From Lumbricus terrestris (Eukaryota > Annelida > Clitellata > Crassiclitellata > Lumbricidae), in contig OX457042.1 in assembly GCA_949752735.1 (NCBI GenBank), positions 22,086,995 to 22,150,994 of the forward strand: DNA of 64,000 bases. The letters are read 5' to 3'. The notes under the pieces were generated by a model that saw nothing but the letters and a program-made list of their open reading frames with translations, had not been told where the DNA came from and made no database searches. Within the stretch, counting starts at the first letter, position 1. Every line of letters starts with the position of its first letter. Below, piece after piece: positions 1-11,904 of this stretch. The position numbers were made by a program, and so were the translations under genes.

Positions 1-229
1 GCTGTGATGGTGTTAATGTTGGTGTATTTTAGGGGCTAGCTGTCTCTTGTCGGGACACTATATTATTATAGGTATGCACTTCGATTAAGATCACTCACTA
101 TAGACACTCCGGTGTCTCTTGTTAGCAGACATTACTCGTTGGCTGAAGTGTCGCTCCTCCTCCTCCTCCTCCTCCTCCTCCTCCTCCTCCTCCTCCTCCT
201 CCTCCTCCTCCTCACGCCACATGTACGGT

Positions 230-262
<33 letters not shown>

Positions 263-540
263 GGCCACTGAAGCCAGAGGCGTCGACGAAGATCAGAAAG
301 ACGGGCGACGAACGAGCGACGAACGAGACGCTGATAAAGTGTGGCGCTGCATAAAGGCCGACCGACGATGTCGCGGGTGGTCACTTCCGCCTCCATGCAT
401 GACATGTCGTAATTGTAATCGTAATCGTAATTGTAATCGTAATTGTAGTCGTAATCGCGAATATCTACAGAGAACAAAGGAGACGTGGGGATTTAACTGG
501 CGCACAAAGAGTGGATATCGAGTGTCTTTAGCATATGGTT
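1..540. repeat. simple-repeat patches
   Basis: Holds (TCC)n at 155-213, (GTCGGC)n at 229-261 and (GTAATC)n at 408-456. The open frames on both strands are products of these triplet and hexamer repeats. No gene seen. Confidence 0.85.
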
Positions 541-544
541 TATA

Positions 545-765
545 TGAGCACTTGTTTTATCCCAGGATGCTCAGAGGTACTCCCGACTACAGAGCGGACA
601 CTCAATTGGAGCTTCACGCCGAAGCGTATACGGGCAATTGGAAGGGGAGCTTGCGAATGAGTGAATGGTTTGCTCAAGGTCCCTACACGGCAGTTTGAGG
701 TGGATTCGAACCCGCAGCCTTCCAGTTCCAAGGCACCGAATAAACCTACACCACCGCACACCAGA
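545..765 (-). mobile_element. tRNA-derived SINE, family A, reverse orientation
   Basis: Read on the minus strand: a tRNA-like head (GGTGTAGG A-box region, then GGGTTCGAATCC as B box), the body AGCAAACCATTCACTC, and the word GGGAGTACCTCTGAG near the tail. At least seven more copies or fragments lie in the window, so the family can be built from internal comparison. No intact tRNA gene is implied. Confidence 0.75.
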
Positions 766-804
766 GTGTAATAAATCATCATAATTATAATCATCATCAT
801 ATAG

Positions 805-1040
805 AGGTGATCGATAATATATTGGTTAACATGTTGAACTGTGAGTCGAGAGGTCAGGGTTCTAAACACATTTTAGGGCAGAACATTTGGTTCGATATTT
901 CTTCCACCAGCATCCTCTGGTCAAATCAACCACAATGAGTACACTGGCTGCACATGCACTGTGGGCTAAGGAATAGCCACCCGCCATCAGTTGCAGAGGC
1001 TGAGAAAATAATGTCGCTAAGCACTTAGTTCATACGCTTG
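805..1040 (+). mobile_element. possible second SINE family
   Basis: A tRNA-like start (TGGTTAACATGTTGAACTG, then GGGTTCTAAAC resembling a B box) runs into an unrelated body. No second copy was found here, so the call rests on the promoter-like boxes alone. Confidence 0.3.
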
Positions 1041-2670
1041 ACGTTCTCAAAGCTAGCTTAAGAGGTTGCTCTTCCTCTTCTTCCTTCTTCGTCTTCCTAC
1101 TCCTTTTTCCTCTTCCTCCGCCCCTTCCTCTTCCTTTTCTTCTTTCTCTTCTCTTTATTTTAATTCCTCCTCTTACCCTTTATGGCAAAGCATAGAACAG
1201 CAGAATATGGATTATCATTATCATCATGCAGGAGATAGAGCATTGAAGAGTGAACTGTAATGCGTGTAATGTAATGAGGTTATATGGAATAGTGAAGCGA
1301 AGAATATCATTATCATGATATAGTAAAGAATGCAAACAATTCAAGGAATGGCATAGTATAAGCAATGGAATACGATACAGCATTGCATAGCACAGTGTGA
1401 GATTATAATGACATCATAGCAAAACATATAATTGCGCATTACCATGCAGCGCAGTGTAGGCCTATAGGCTATAATATAGGCTTACCACAGAAGAAAAACA
1501 CACAATGAAGAGAGTTTAGCATATAGCACACCACCATGAAAAGACGCATATTTTATGTGGAGGGTTTCACCAGGGTCTATCAGTAATATAGTAGTCCCCA
1601 TGGTTCTATGGCTGCAAACCCCCTAAAATAAATGTACAACTGTTCGTAGGCACTATGTAGAAATATATGCCATGTCCGGTAGGGAAAACCCTGAAAACTA
1701 GACCGCCAGCAAATTGTTTCAGCAGTGCACTTATACGAAGTATCATATAGCACGATAGCAGAGTCTGGAATGTCAAATCAAAGGATAGCATATCAAAGGG
1801 AAAGGCAGCGCCTTCTTCCAAATAGCCTACTCCCATTCTACGAAGACGTAGCTGCAGTGTGTACACAGTCAGAGATCGCGATCGATTTTGTGGAAAGAAA
1901 GACTTTATAAGGAAGACTAGAACGGTGGGGAAGAAAATACGGACGCCGTAGAACAGAATGACCGACCATGATGGAAAAGAGATGAAGACCGAAAGAGAAG
2001 GAAGAAGAAGCAGAAGAAACGAAGAAACGAATAAGGATAAACAGACGCTATATAAATGCCATCATCATGTGCTGTTTTAAAACGATGAAAGGGGCCGAAA
2101 TGTCCGAGAAGAGTCCTTGGAAGCAGTACGGTCGGTACGTCGATGGGTCGGTAGCTAGAGCCCTAGACCTTTCAGATGATATCCAAAATAAAAAATCCAG
2201 AAGAAGAAATTTTCCCAGTCTACGATAAGAAGAACTGACAAGGAAAATAATTATCCTAGTTATGGACATCAAAAGGATATCGTAAAAGGGAACAAAGGAA
2301 ATACAAAATACAATATGCATAGGCTATGATAGGCCTAATTAGACGACAATATAGGCCTACATGTTGTATAGTCCAGAAACACATTCGTGTAAAAGTTTCG
2401 GTTTCTCTAGCGCCTTCAAGCGAATTCAGCCATAACGTGTACGATAAACGTCATCATATATAGCCTACAGTCAACGGGAAGTACAGACGGCGCGGGAGAG
2501 GGTTGGCCACCAATTCCCATGTGTAGGCTACTGGTGAGGCTAATAAAAACATGAAGTTGATAAGGCTTATAAAAAAAATAGTCGTCTCTTGACGGCCAGC
2601 TAAAGAGACGAATTCATTTTATTCAGCAATTGAACAATTGAACATGATAATATTACGTACGCGTTTATTT
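1041..2670. other. unassigned AT-rich spacer
   Basis: A pyrimidine-rich patch (TTCCTC words) lies at about 1070-1165. The rest is unique-looking sequence with TAGGCCTA words. No frame, RNA gene or transposon end was recognised. Confidence 0.6.
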
Positions 2671-2678
2671 AGTTCATT

Positions 2679-2847
2679 CAGTGGCGTAGGCAAGGGGGTT
2701 TCGGGGGTTAACCCCCCCCCCCCCCACATTGGCTCCGGGAAAAAGGTCTTGTAAGGTTATTTTTCCATTTAAGTAAGAAAAATAGCAAAAAAACAGGGTT
2801 TCCGGCCATAACCCCCCCCCCCATCAAAATTCCTCGCTACGCCACTG
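2679..2847. mobile_element. hAT-type MITE, family CAGTGGCGTAGG
   Basis: Starts CAGTGGCGTAGG and ends CGCTACGCCACTG. Flanked by the exact 8-bp duplication AGTTCATT at 2671-2678 and 2848-2855. It has no coding capacity. The same family recurs at 24698-24858. Confidence 0.92.
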
Positions 2848-3086
2848 AGTTCATTTGCAGATTTATCTACAAATTACTGGATTTCCTATTTTCTGTTATT
2901 ATGATTTAGGCCAACTGTAGGTCTAGATCGACTTAGACTGTATACATGTAATTATAGGCCTAAAGACCGCAGGTGACGATCGAGTTCGGGTTAGCGTTGA
3001 GAAACAACCGATCGAATTAGTCGATTTTCTTACCAGCGCAACACGTTCGCGCAAATCTGTTTCGTAGAATTGATTGTACTTCGCAA

Positions 3087-3232
3087 TGTGTCTGTGTGTT
3101 TGTGTGTTTGTGTGTCTGTGTGTCTGTGTGTTTGTGCGTCTATGTGTCCGTGTGTTTGTGTGTCTGTGTGTCCGTGTGTTTGTGTGTCTGTGTGTCCGTG
3201 TGTTTGTGTGTTTTTGTGTTTGTGTGTCTGTT
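3087..3232 (+). repeat. TGTG-based minisatellite
   Basis: Units of TGTGTGTCTG and TGTGTGTTTG with CCG variants. It explains the Cys/Val-rich frames on the plus strand and the His/Thr-rich frame on the minus strand. Confidence 0.9.
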
Positions 3233-3473
3233 CATGGTCGAGTTTAATGCGCTGTAACGGAATTTCTGCATAGCGCTAAGTAAATTCCTCTCCAGCAGAT
3301 GGCGGCTGCCGGGTGCGCGCCATTTCATCGAATCTGCCAAATAGATGAAGGCAATTGGCAGCGTTGCATTGGTTTCGTTGATCTATTTTGGATAAGCATC
3401 TTATCCTTCTTATTCCTCGTCTTTCTTACGAATTCGTCAGGGTCGTCCATCTATTTAAGGAGACACACACCAG

Positions 3474-3840
3474 CCAGTGTTTAATCTAGACGTCTCTCGG
3501 GGAGGGGCTTCCCCAGAAATGACATTTCCCCACCCCAAGAAAACATCTTGAGCTGTTGCTCACATGGATACATAGGTACTATCCCCCCCCCCGGAAAAAC
3601 GGTATATGGAGGATTCCCCGAAAAAAGTAGCTAACAGATCATAAAACCTAAGCATACTACCGGAAGTGGGCATGTTTTGGGTCAATTTAGAAGAAAGATT
3701 AAAAAGGTTATGAGATTTTAATTCAGCGTATAGTAGCCTAAGTAGCTGTTGCTGTTTAACGACACTGCCATTTAAAAACATTAGTGTCGCCCTCCTCCTT
3801 ATCCAGGCTTGGGACTGGCACTGAGTGCAACCAGTGGCGT
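3474..3840 (+). mobile_element. fragment related to the 27834-29451 element
   Basis: CAGTGTTTAATCTAGACGTC at the left edge matches the left end of the element at 27834, and a G-rich run follows. No matching right end was found before 3857, so this copy is truncated or its other end is too diverged. Confidence 0.45.
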
Positions 3841-3856
3841 GGATCTGACTGAAAAC

Positions 3857-4118
3857 CAGGTCCGGATTAAGGCATGTTCAGCATGTTCGGCCGAATAGGG
3901 GTCCCCACACATGCGGACAAATATTTTAGGAGGAAATTAGTAGGCCTATATTTTGAGCAAAATTCGACCAAACGAAAAAGGTCGTCAGCTATTTTCGGCA
4001 GGGAAAAATCGGTATGTTCTACAGAAATTTCGACAAAACAGGTCATCAGAATTTTCGGCCGAAGATCGGCAATACACATTTTCCGTACAGGGCCACCACA
4101 TTTCTTAATCCGGCCCTG
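3857..4118. mobile_element. hAT-type MITE, family CAGGnCCGGATTAAG
   Basis: Begins CAGGTCCGGATTAAG and ends CTTAATCCGGCCCTG. The exact 8-bp duplication CTGAAAAC lies at 3849-3856 and 4119-4126. The interior repeats AAATTTCGNCNAAA and GTCATCAG words. A degenerate relative, TAGGGCCGGATTTAGG, is at 22975. Confidence 0.92.
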
Positions 4119-4500
4119 CTGAAAACCGAACTCTCAAGCTATCATTATCTCGATTCTAATCCTGAGCCAAGATCTGCAGTGTGCCAACTCTCAAACAACA
4201 CAGCAAATCTCGAACTGCGAATACGCCACAGATCATGAAAAGTGTAACTTAATATTATTACGTTAATACGACATGTACTTGTGGCTTACTGCTGTATAAC
4301 ATGCCTGCGTGGTATTCATTCAGTCTCAGAAGGGACACGGTCGTCGATTACGAAACAGAGAAGGATGGACCAGTCGTGTGATGCGAGTGCTTATCCAAAG
4401 ACAAGAGATAGTCTAGGTTTCATCCTCCGTCATTAATTTTTGTCATGATAATGTAAAATTATAGTCCTACCGATAAAGGCAACGACAAGATAAAAAGCAG
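4119..4500. other. unassigned spacer
   Basis: No gene, RNA or repeat boundary recognised. Confidence 0.5.
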
Positions 4501-4511
4501 AGGTGTACATG

Positions 4512-4855
4512 CAAGGGCGGTTACAGAAATCTTGGATGGGTGGGGGAGGGGGCAAAAGTTCTCGGTCTTGGGACAGGGGAAAAATTTCGACTTGGTCACC
4601 GAAAAATCTGATGACCTTTTTTTAGTCATTTACCCAATTTCCAAGAAAAAGATACTTTTCCGCCAAAATAGCTGATGACCATTTTTAGTCGTACAGTGTT
4701 CTGCAGCCCTCTACAGACCTCGTGGGGCGGGGCCTACGGAGTTACTCATCAGGGGGGGGCACGTCAACTTTCCGGGCCAGAATAGCTGGTAAAAAATAAA
4801 GAAATTTCTGAATGAAGAGGCCATGGCCGGATTGGCTCCCCTGGATTCGCCCCTG
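4512..4855 (-). mobile_element. hAT-type MITE, family CAGGGGCGGATCC
   Basis: Ends CAAGGGCGG and CGCCCCTG are imperfect inverted repeats of the family. The 9-bp direct repeat AGGTGTACA lies at 4501-4509 and 4857-4865, offset by one or two bases from the ends. The interior holds the shared GATGACC/TTTTTAGTC module. Relatives: 8264, 49532 and 57740. Confidence 0.82.
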
Positions 4856-4865
4856 GAGGTGTACA

Positions 4866-5138
4866 ATATTGGACTGTGATGATGAAAGGGAACTAGGTGC
4901 AGTAGACGGTGTTCACTCAGTGTCTCTATTCGTCTTTGTGTGTCTGCATATGTGTCTGTGTGCGTGCGTGTGTCTCTATATCTGTCTGCATAATTTATGT
5001 GTCTTTGTGTGTATCTATCTCATTCTGTTTGTCTTCGATCTGTCTCTCAGGTTTGTCTGCATGAGGTGGCATATAATTATGGGAGCGCAGAGCTCCCTGA
5101 TTTTAAGGCTATTTGTGCAATGATCGAGGACACATTCT

Positions 5139-5179
<41 letters not shown>

Positions 5180-5447
5180 TGCATATAGGGCATCGGCGTT
5201 TTTTGTCTGCATGTGCCTTTGTCCCTCGCCCTCTATACACCTCTCTGCTTCTCTTCCTCTCTTTCATTCGTTCTTTCCACCTCCTTTTCCATCTGTCCGT
5301 CTTTCTATGTCTGTCTGTCTCCCTGTCTCTCGCTATCTCTGTCTGCTTATGTCATCCTGTAAATGTTTGCTAACATGATGCGAAGCGGGAGGATGCGAAT
5401 TATCTAAACAGCGCAGTGATTGAATTTGTCCGACTAAACTGATTACG
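4866..5447 (+). repeat. TGTCT-rich microsatellite zone
   Basis: Degenerate TGTGTCT words from 4920, pure GTCT at 5140-5179, then a pyrimidine-rich run to 5350. No gene. Confidence 0.8.
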
Positions 5448-5745
5448 ATGACGATGACGAAGAGGAGGAAGAGGAGGAGGAGGGTGGAAGAGGAAGAGGA
5501 AGGGAAGGAGAAGGAAAATGAAGAGCCGGAGAAGGAGGAAGATGAGGAGGAAGTGGAGGAAGAGCAGGAGGAGGAGGAGAAGAAAGAGCCGGTGAAGGAG
5601 GAAGATGAGGAGGAAGTGGAGGAAGAGCAGGAGGAGGAGGAGAAGAAAGAGCCGGTGAAGGAGGACGAGGAAGAGGTGGTGGATGAGGAGGAACAGGAGG
5701 AGGAGTAGAAAGAGGAAGTGGAAGAGGAGGAGGAAGAAGAGCTAG
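5448..5745 (+). repeat. purine array with 63-bp units
   Basis: A GAGGAAGA-type purine run includes about three copies of a 63-bp unit (21 codons, Glu-rich with KKEPVK). The two opposed long frames are artefacts of the composition. Confidence 0.8.
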
Positions 5746-5884
5746 GGGGATGGCGATGGGACCAAGTCCTCTTTTACGTCTCAGTCGCAATTGCTATTCA
5801 GTGCACTTCCAAAAGATGCACGGCAGTTTCTTGCACCTGATGCACACAGATCTCTTCTTCATCTGATCTGCTGCCGTAAATCGC

Positions 5885-6084
5885 TCATCATCATCGTCAT
5901 CGCCACCATCGTCATCATCGTTGTCATTATCATCGTCCTCGACAAAATAACTGGGGGTCAGACGTTGATTTAGATGAAGTTGGAGTGCGCAATAAAGACT
6001 TTATGGGGGTAGACCTATGGAGTCAATGGAGCAGCTAAGGGGTCCGAATCCCCCTCAACCCCACCCCTGATAATTCTCACACTG
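5885..6084. repeat. (ATC)n patch and MITE fragment
   Basis: ATCGTC repeats at 5885-5943. From about 5945 to 6084 there is diverged sequence ending ATAATTCTCACACTG, the terminal word of the GTGAGAATTG MITE family. The left end is not recognisable. Confidence 0.5.
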
Positions 6085-6636
6085 AGGGTTGTCGAAATGG
6101 TCGTCCAGCGGAGGTCCGAATCCGGTTGCCATGGCTGCAGATTCGCTGTTACTAATTAAGGTTGGTTGCATCTATAGGTTGAGAATTGGATGGTGGAGGG
6201 TCAGGTGAGTCAAGGTTGGGACTTCTTGTGTGTTAACAGTCAGAATTAAAATATTGTGTTCGCTTATAACATTTGGCTGGTAGGCCTAAGTCTACACGTC
6301 GTCTATGCTTCTGTTTGTAGTCATGTCGCATGTCGGCTGCAAAGAAAGCCTATAGGCCTACTTATTCGTATAGGCAAATGCTGCACTGATGGTTCTATTT
6401 GGATAGGATCTCTGCGCCAGCGGATTAGGCAATGTAAACGACGGCGGCAACGGTTTTATCTTAAAAGGAAGGATCGATAAATCGACCGATGTCTGTCGGA
6501 TTCATCTTATTGCCTCAATTATTGCAACCGTCCAGTTTAAACCGACGCACAACCTTCCTACTCCTTCCTTCCCACCCCAAGTTCCTTTGAAACTCGAACG
6601 ACGAACGCCTACTAGAAGTGAATGGAGACCAATGGA
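6085..6636. other. unassigned spacer
   Basis: A 74-codon frame at 6256-6480 has no recognisable motif and no splice context. Otherwise nothing seen. Confidence 0.5.
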
Positions 6637-6840
6637 AGTGGTGGAGTAGGGCACTGTAGGGCATGTTCGGTTCATTGGAGCCGGAAGGCTGCGGGTTCGA
6701 ATCCACCTCAAGTCGTCGTCTAGGGACCCTCAGCAAGTCCTTCACTCGCAATTACTCATGCGGTAGCGTGAAACTCCGATAGTGTTCGCGCTGCAATCGG
6801 AGCGCCTCTGAGTACAAATCTTGAAGGGATGCTGACAAAT
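6637..6840 (+). mobile_element. tRNA-derived SINE, family A
   Basis: Head GGAGCCGGAAGGCTGCGGG and the B box GGGTTCGAATCC, then the body GCAAGTCCTTCACTCGCAAT and the tail words GAGCGCCTCTGAGTA and CTTGAAGGG. A nearly complete copy, next to a MITE at 6847. Confidence 0.82.
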
Positions 6841-6846
6841 GCTTAT

Positions 6847-6988
6847 CAGTGCGTGAGAGTTGTGGAAAAATAACTGGGATGGTTGACTATGATCCACTTG
6901 GAATTGGGGTGTGAAAAACAGACTCAACTATGGGGGCTCTAACAAAGACTGGGGAGGGGTTGAAACCCCCAAACCCAATCTCACCCTG
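6847..6988 (+). mobile_element. hAT-type MITE, family CAGnGTGAGAATTG
   Basis: Starts CAGTGCGTGAGAGTTG and ends CAATCTCACCCTG. Flanks ATGCTTAT and GTGCTTAC agree at 6 of 8 bases. The interior holds CTTGGAATTGGGGTGTG, as in the copies at 32460 (inverted) and 48358. Confidence 0.82.
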
Positions 6989-6994
6989 GTGCTT

Positions 6995-7043
6995 ACATAC
7001 ACATACATACATACATACATACATACATACATACATACATACA

Positions 7044-7077
<34 letters not shown>

Positions 7078-7098
7078 CATACATAAACACATACATAC
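6995..7098 (+). repeat. (CATA)n microsatellite
   Basis: Tetranucleotide array directly after a MITE. It explains four overlapping Tyr/Ile/His and Met/Tyr/Val frames. Confidence 0.95.
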
Positions 7099-7693
7099 AA
7101 CAGGCTGCAGATTAATTGTTGTTAGAATGTTTACTGCACAGTAACAACACCTAGCACAAATTAAATGCACTGAACCGTTAATTCTTAACGGCAGAGAACG
7201 GTCATGATAACGGAATTATAATGCAGCCCTATTGTTAGTTAGCCTGCCTGTTGACTCCACGCATCGTCTGTTTTTCTGTCAATGACTGTGTACAGTGTAC
7301 ATTGAACTGACTGAAGTACACTGATGTAGCCTACACAGTACACTGTGTACAGTGTACACTGACGGAGGAAGTGCGCCTGCCGTTCGTCGCTTTCGGTGGC
7401 ATTAGTTATCGCAATGGTTGACAGAGACGGAGATTAATTGATCTCTTAATTGAAAACGATATTCATCTTTCGTCGTCATCGGACGGCGGGCATAATATTA
7501 TCATCGTCTTTGCGTCGATAGATGGACTATTTGGGCAAAAAAGAGAAAGCGTCGACATGATGATAAATGGATTTATTATGGAGAGAAGGAAACCGCTGAG
7601 CAAATACAGCCATCACAGACAGTGGCGACATCTTTGATAGCAGGTGGCTTTGCAGTGTCTAGCTGTTGCCTCATCCCTGATAGCAGAAGGAAG
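7099..7693. other. spacer with palindromic GTACACTG cluster
   Basis: 7285-7362 carries repeated TGTACAGTGTAC and GTACACTG words in both orientations and could form a hairpin. Nothing else recognised. Confidence 0.5.
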
Positions 7694-7981
7694 CATGGGC
7701 GGAGACCTAGGGGAGACGGTCCCCCCCAATGAAAGTGTTGGGGGGGACGGCCCATGCATTTGTCCCCCCCCCAATGTTTGAGCGTCAAGACTTTTTGGGC
7801 GGCGAAAATAGAAAATTTCTTCGAGGTTTTGGCCGGATGACCAAAAAAAAGGTCATCAACTTTTTGGCGGCGAAAGTTACTTTTTTTTCGAGATTTCGCC
7901 GGTCGTCAGACATTTTTCTGAAAATCTCGCGTCTTTCCGTCCCCCCCCCCCCCCAATTCTCGGCCCAGGTCTCCGCCTATG
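7694..7981. mobile_element. hAT-type MITE, family CATrGGCGGAGACC
   Basis: Starts CATGGGCGGAGACCTAGG and ends CCCAGGTCTCCGCCTATG. Exact 8-bp duplication GAAGGAAG at 7686-7693 and 7982-7989. The interior holds the shared GATGACC/GTCATC module and poly-C. A longer copy is at 11027-11467. Confidence 0.92.
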
Positions 7982-8263
7982 GAAGGAAGGAGAAAATGTT
8001 GGCGCATTGTGTATGTGCACGAGGACTATTTTGGGAAGGAGGAACATGATGCATGAGTAAGTTGAACTCGAGAACGATTGGAAGGAGGAAAAGAAGTTTG
8101 GGGAACAGAGGAAGAGAAGTAAAATGGTGCAGAGAAGATAATCTTGCTTGTTGTGCACAGAGCTGCATGTTACCAGCGGCATCATGATCATGGGAACAAT
8201 GAGAGACTGAGAGTGGATGAGAAAGTACAGAAAAATGGCAGGAGAAGAAGCGTAGTAACAGGG

Positions 8264-8539
8264 CAGGGGCGGATCCGGAGGGAAGGGAGCAAATCTGGTT
8301 TTCAATCCATGCAGCGGGAAAAGGTGACAGAGAAGAATCAGAAGATGGAGAGAAAAGCAGCGTCGAAGTAAAAAAACGTCATCAGTTATTCTGGCAGGCA
8401 AAATGGTATCTCCCCCCCCCCCCGACATTTCGACCAAAAAGGGTAATGAATTTTTCGGCCATAAACTAATGAAAGTTTTTTCTGACGCAAAACCACAAAC
8501 TTTGCCCCCCCGGTTCAAAAATTTCAGTATCCGCCCCTG
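8264..8539 (+). mobile_element. hAT-type MITE, family CAGGGGCGGATCC
   Basis: Starts CAGGGGCGGATCC and ends GTATCCGCCCCTG. Flanks TAACAGGG and CAACATGG agree at 6 of 8. It carries the shared internal module, with poly-C. Confidence 0.85.
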
Positions 8540-9768
8540 CAACATGGTAAAATGAATACAAAGAATAAATGTAGATTTTTTAAGAATAAATGGCAAACAA
8601 AAAAGGATAGACGGAAGAAAAGCAAGTAGAATAGAATCGGGAGAGGGTTGACAGGAAGAGCAGATCGAAGCATGGAAGAAATAAGTGGAATAGGAAAACA
8701 CAATGAATGCGATTAGTAACCAATTCTTACCAAAAGTGGAATACAAGCACCAAAATGATTTGCACATGTTGATGGGAGGAAGAAGGGAAATCCAGATAAA
8801 AAGAGGAAGAAAAAGGCATTGGCAACTGTTATGTCGATAGACCCTATGCGAATCTGGAAGAAGGATATTGTATCAGCTGCTGGTATAAAAAAGACGGATG
8901 ACCAGAACTGCTGAAAAGACGAGACTGGAATGGATTAACGAAAGAGAAAGACGACGACGATCGAGGATGCTGACGGTGGTTGCAGGCGGTGGAGATGAAC
9001 GAACGCCTGCATCACGGATTTCGAGAACAATTAAGCCTGCAGAGTACAATTGAAAAGCAGACGAATCAATGACAAGCGATGAAAGGAAGACAATAGGAGG
9101 ATTTAGACGGAGGTTAAGTAGAAAAAGAGACTGGGGGGGACTAGCATTGGGTTGTCGATAAAAGACTCCTCCGAACTGTCCTTGTCCACATTTGGCATTA
9201 TTTATTTTTCTCCACTAGCATGTAACCCAAGATGATTTTGCCAAACAAACCGGATACAACACATCGCAGCATTTTATTCTGTCGTCCATGATTTAGTGAT
9301 GTTAAAAGGTCTTTTGATGGTGCTATATAAATATCCAGGTATTCATGATTCAAGTGACTTCATTTTTATCATAATTCTCATTATTGTTATCACTCTCATT
9401 GTTGTTTTTATTATTATTACCAGCATCGTCATAATCATCACTCAAACTGACAATTTATAGCATCCTTTAGGCTTTAGAGCGCTTGGAATCATGGTTAGCA
9501 ACAAAGGTTTGAGACACAGGTCAAAGATTTAAATTTTAAACGATGAAATTTACACATAAAAAATAAACTGAAACTGTCTCCCACATGTAGGCCTACACAA
9601 CATCTAGAAAAGGCATAAAATTAGAACAAGTAAAGCCTGATACCATTTATGAAAATTGTACTGTTGAGATTACTGTTAAGAGGTCAATGCATAATCTCCT
9701 AGTTGTTAGCAACCAACTCGTACATGTATATCCAAGGCCGTAGCCATGATTTTATTTCGTGGGGTGTT
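8540..9768. other. unassigned A-rich spacer
   Basis: Purine-rich on the plus strand to about 9130, then AT-rich with a TTATTATT patch near 9410. The long minus-strand frame 8767-7877 is a chance fusion of this stretch with two MITEs. No gene recognised. Confidence 0.6.
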
Positions 9769-9776
9769 TACTAGAC

Positions 9777-10603
9777 CAGTGGTTCCCAGACTTCAGTAGG
9801 CCGCGGACCGGCAATAATTTTTGGTGAGGCTCGCGGACCCGCTAACTTAGGCCTAAATGGCGATGGCAAACAAAAGCGACCTAGGAGATTACGTTTAAAT
9901 TATAAAAAAGACTAAACTATAAGGCTTTTTACAATTAGCCTAGATTGAAATGTCCGTGAAGCTTTGTTTGCTTAAGCTTTGTTATGAGTAGCCTTTGCGG
10001 TTAAACGCTATTAATTTTGTGCAAGATTCCTTTTTTGCGATGCGTAAAGATGCGAGGAAGGATGCTTCCAATGCGAAAACACTAGGCCTATATGCCTGAC
10101 CTTGGTGCTTTTAGCCATATGCCCCTGCTGTTTTTCAGATTTGTTTGCTTTCGTTTGCTCATTGTTTTCATTCAGAAACATTTATTTATATTTAAAGTTT
10201 TAAGCTGAAAGTTTTATACTATGTCAAATAATTTTTTAATTCTGCATCCAGCGTTTACTAGGACTAGGTTTTCGCTCACTATGGAATAGATCAACATTAA
10301 TAAGATCGAAACTGAATGCAGTCATCGATGTAGTAAAATTTAGAATCAATTAAAATTGTTTGAATTCGTCATCTGGCAAGTTTAAAAAATAAGGCACGTT
10401 TATTTAGGCTATTTCAAATTTTTAAATATTAAGACAGAAATTTGAATAAATTTTGGACAACAATTGGAATAATTTCACAATTTCAAACACAAAAGCTAAT
10501 AATTAAAGTTTATTTTGTTCATTTTTAACTCTTCTCCGCGGACCGGCGATCGTACCTCCGCGGACCGGCACCGGTCCGCGGACCACCACTTTGAAAACCA
10601 CTG
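9777..10603. mobile_element. non-autonomous hAT element, 827 bp
   Basis: Starts CAGTGGTTCCCAGACTT and ends AAAACCACTG, the classic hAT terminal pattern. Exact 8-bp duplication TACTAGAC at 9769-9776 and 10604-10611. Subterminal GCGGACCGGC words sit at both ends. No transposase frame. Confidence 0.93.
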
Positions 10604-10611
10604 TACTAGAC

Positions 10612-11018
10612 CGTGTGCAAGCCCACAAGCAACCGAATCAACCAACTAAGAGGGTTTGGAGAAGTGTTGTGAGCTCTCGTAACAGTTCTGGAAGGACAAT
10701 ATATATTACACACTGTAGTTCTTAAATTATGCGCTAGTAAATGCATTATTTCATTTTTACATTATTTCATTTGCACAAAACACCCCACCCTAACTACGGC
10801 CATGCAAATAGCACAGGCTGATAGTAGTGTTCATGATTCAATTAAATTACTTTCAACAAACAATGAAGCACATCAGTTTTAAACAGACAACAGACTATGA
10901 AGCCAACAGCTTGAACTTGCATGCAGAAACTCTAATCATAGACATCAGTGTCACCCATAAAAGTAATCTTCATATATGACGTACACAAGGAGGGGTCACC
11001 GGATTCAGGTGATTTGGG
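10612..11018. other. unassigned spacer
   Basis: AT-rich. No feature recognised. Confidence 0.5.
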
Positions 11019-11026
11019 CGAATACG

Positions 11027-11467
11027 CATAGGCGGAGACCTGGGCCGAGACTTGGGGGGAGACAGAAAGATGCGTGATTTTCCGATGGACGAATGGCTGA
11101 GTGTCCCAGAAAAATTTTACAGCTTTTTTCCCAGCCAAAATTTCTGACGACCGGCAAAATCTCGAAAAAAAAAAAATTTCGCCGCCAAAAAAGTTGATGA
11201 CCTTTTTTTTGAAGTCATCCGGCCAAATCTTGATGAAATTTTCTATTTTCGCCGCAAAAAAGTTGTTGATGACCTTTTTTTAAGTCATCCGGCCAAACCT
11301 CGACGAAATTTTCTATTTTTGCCGCCAAAAAAGTTGATGACCTTTTCTTTTTCTTTTTTTAGTCTTGACGCTCAACGATTGGGGGGGGGGGGACAAATGC
11401 ATGGGCCGTCCCGCCCAATACCTCCATTGGGGGGACCATCCCCCTGCCCCCTAGGTCTCCGCCCATG
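11027..11467. mobile_element. hAT-type MITE, family CATrGGCGGAGACC, long copy
   Basis: Starts CATAGGCGGAGACCTGGG and ends CTAGGTCTCCGCCCATG. Flanks CGAATACG and CGAGTACG agree at 7 of 8. The internal unit with GTTGATGACCTTTTTTT and AGTCATCCGGCCAAA occurs as about three tandem copies, which explains the greater length than the 7694 copy. Confidence 0.92.
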
Positions 11468-11904
11468 CGAGTACGGCGGCCACCATGGTGGGGTCTTGAT
11501 AAAATGTATGTACGCAAAATAAATTTCTAATCGTATATGTACACACATCAACCTATTTATAACTCTGTTTTGTCTTATATAGTCGTTCACTGGCATTTCA
11601 CTACATTAAAATTATATTCTGTTCAAATCAAAACAGTAAACCATAACAGTTAACAATAAACCATAACAGTTAACAATAAACCAGAACAGTTAACAAACTT
11701 CAGCTAGCAAATACGTTTAAAAAAAAAAAAGCAGCCTACGGTAAAATAAATGTTCAATAGATGACTTTTGATAATTGATTTTTTTAAGGGTGGTAGAGAA
11801 GCTTATTTGTACGTACGCATGGGTGGTTCTACAAAATGTAGAGTCGCAAGAGGGATTAGCGAAACTACAATATTTGGCGCACGTAATCTATGGATTATTA
11901 TTAT
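11468..11904. other. spacer with short tandem repeat
   Basis: Three copies of an AACAGTTAACAATAAACC-like unit at about 11635-11695. No gene. Confidence 0.5.

Noticed and set aside
7877..8767. 296-codon minus-strand open frame
   Set aside because: It crosses two MITEs with poly-C tracts and A-rich spacer. Composition keeps it open; no domain is visible.
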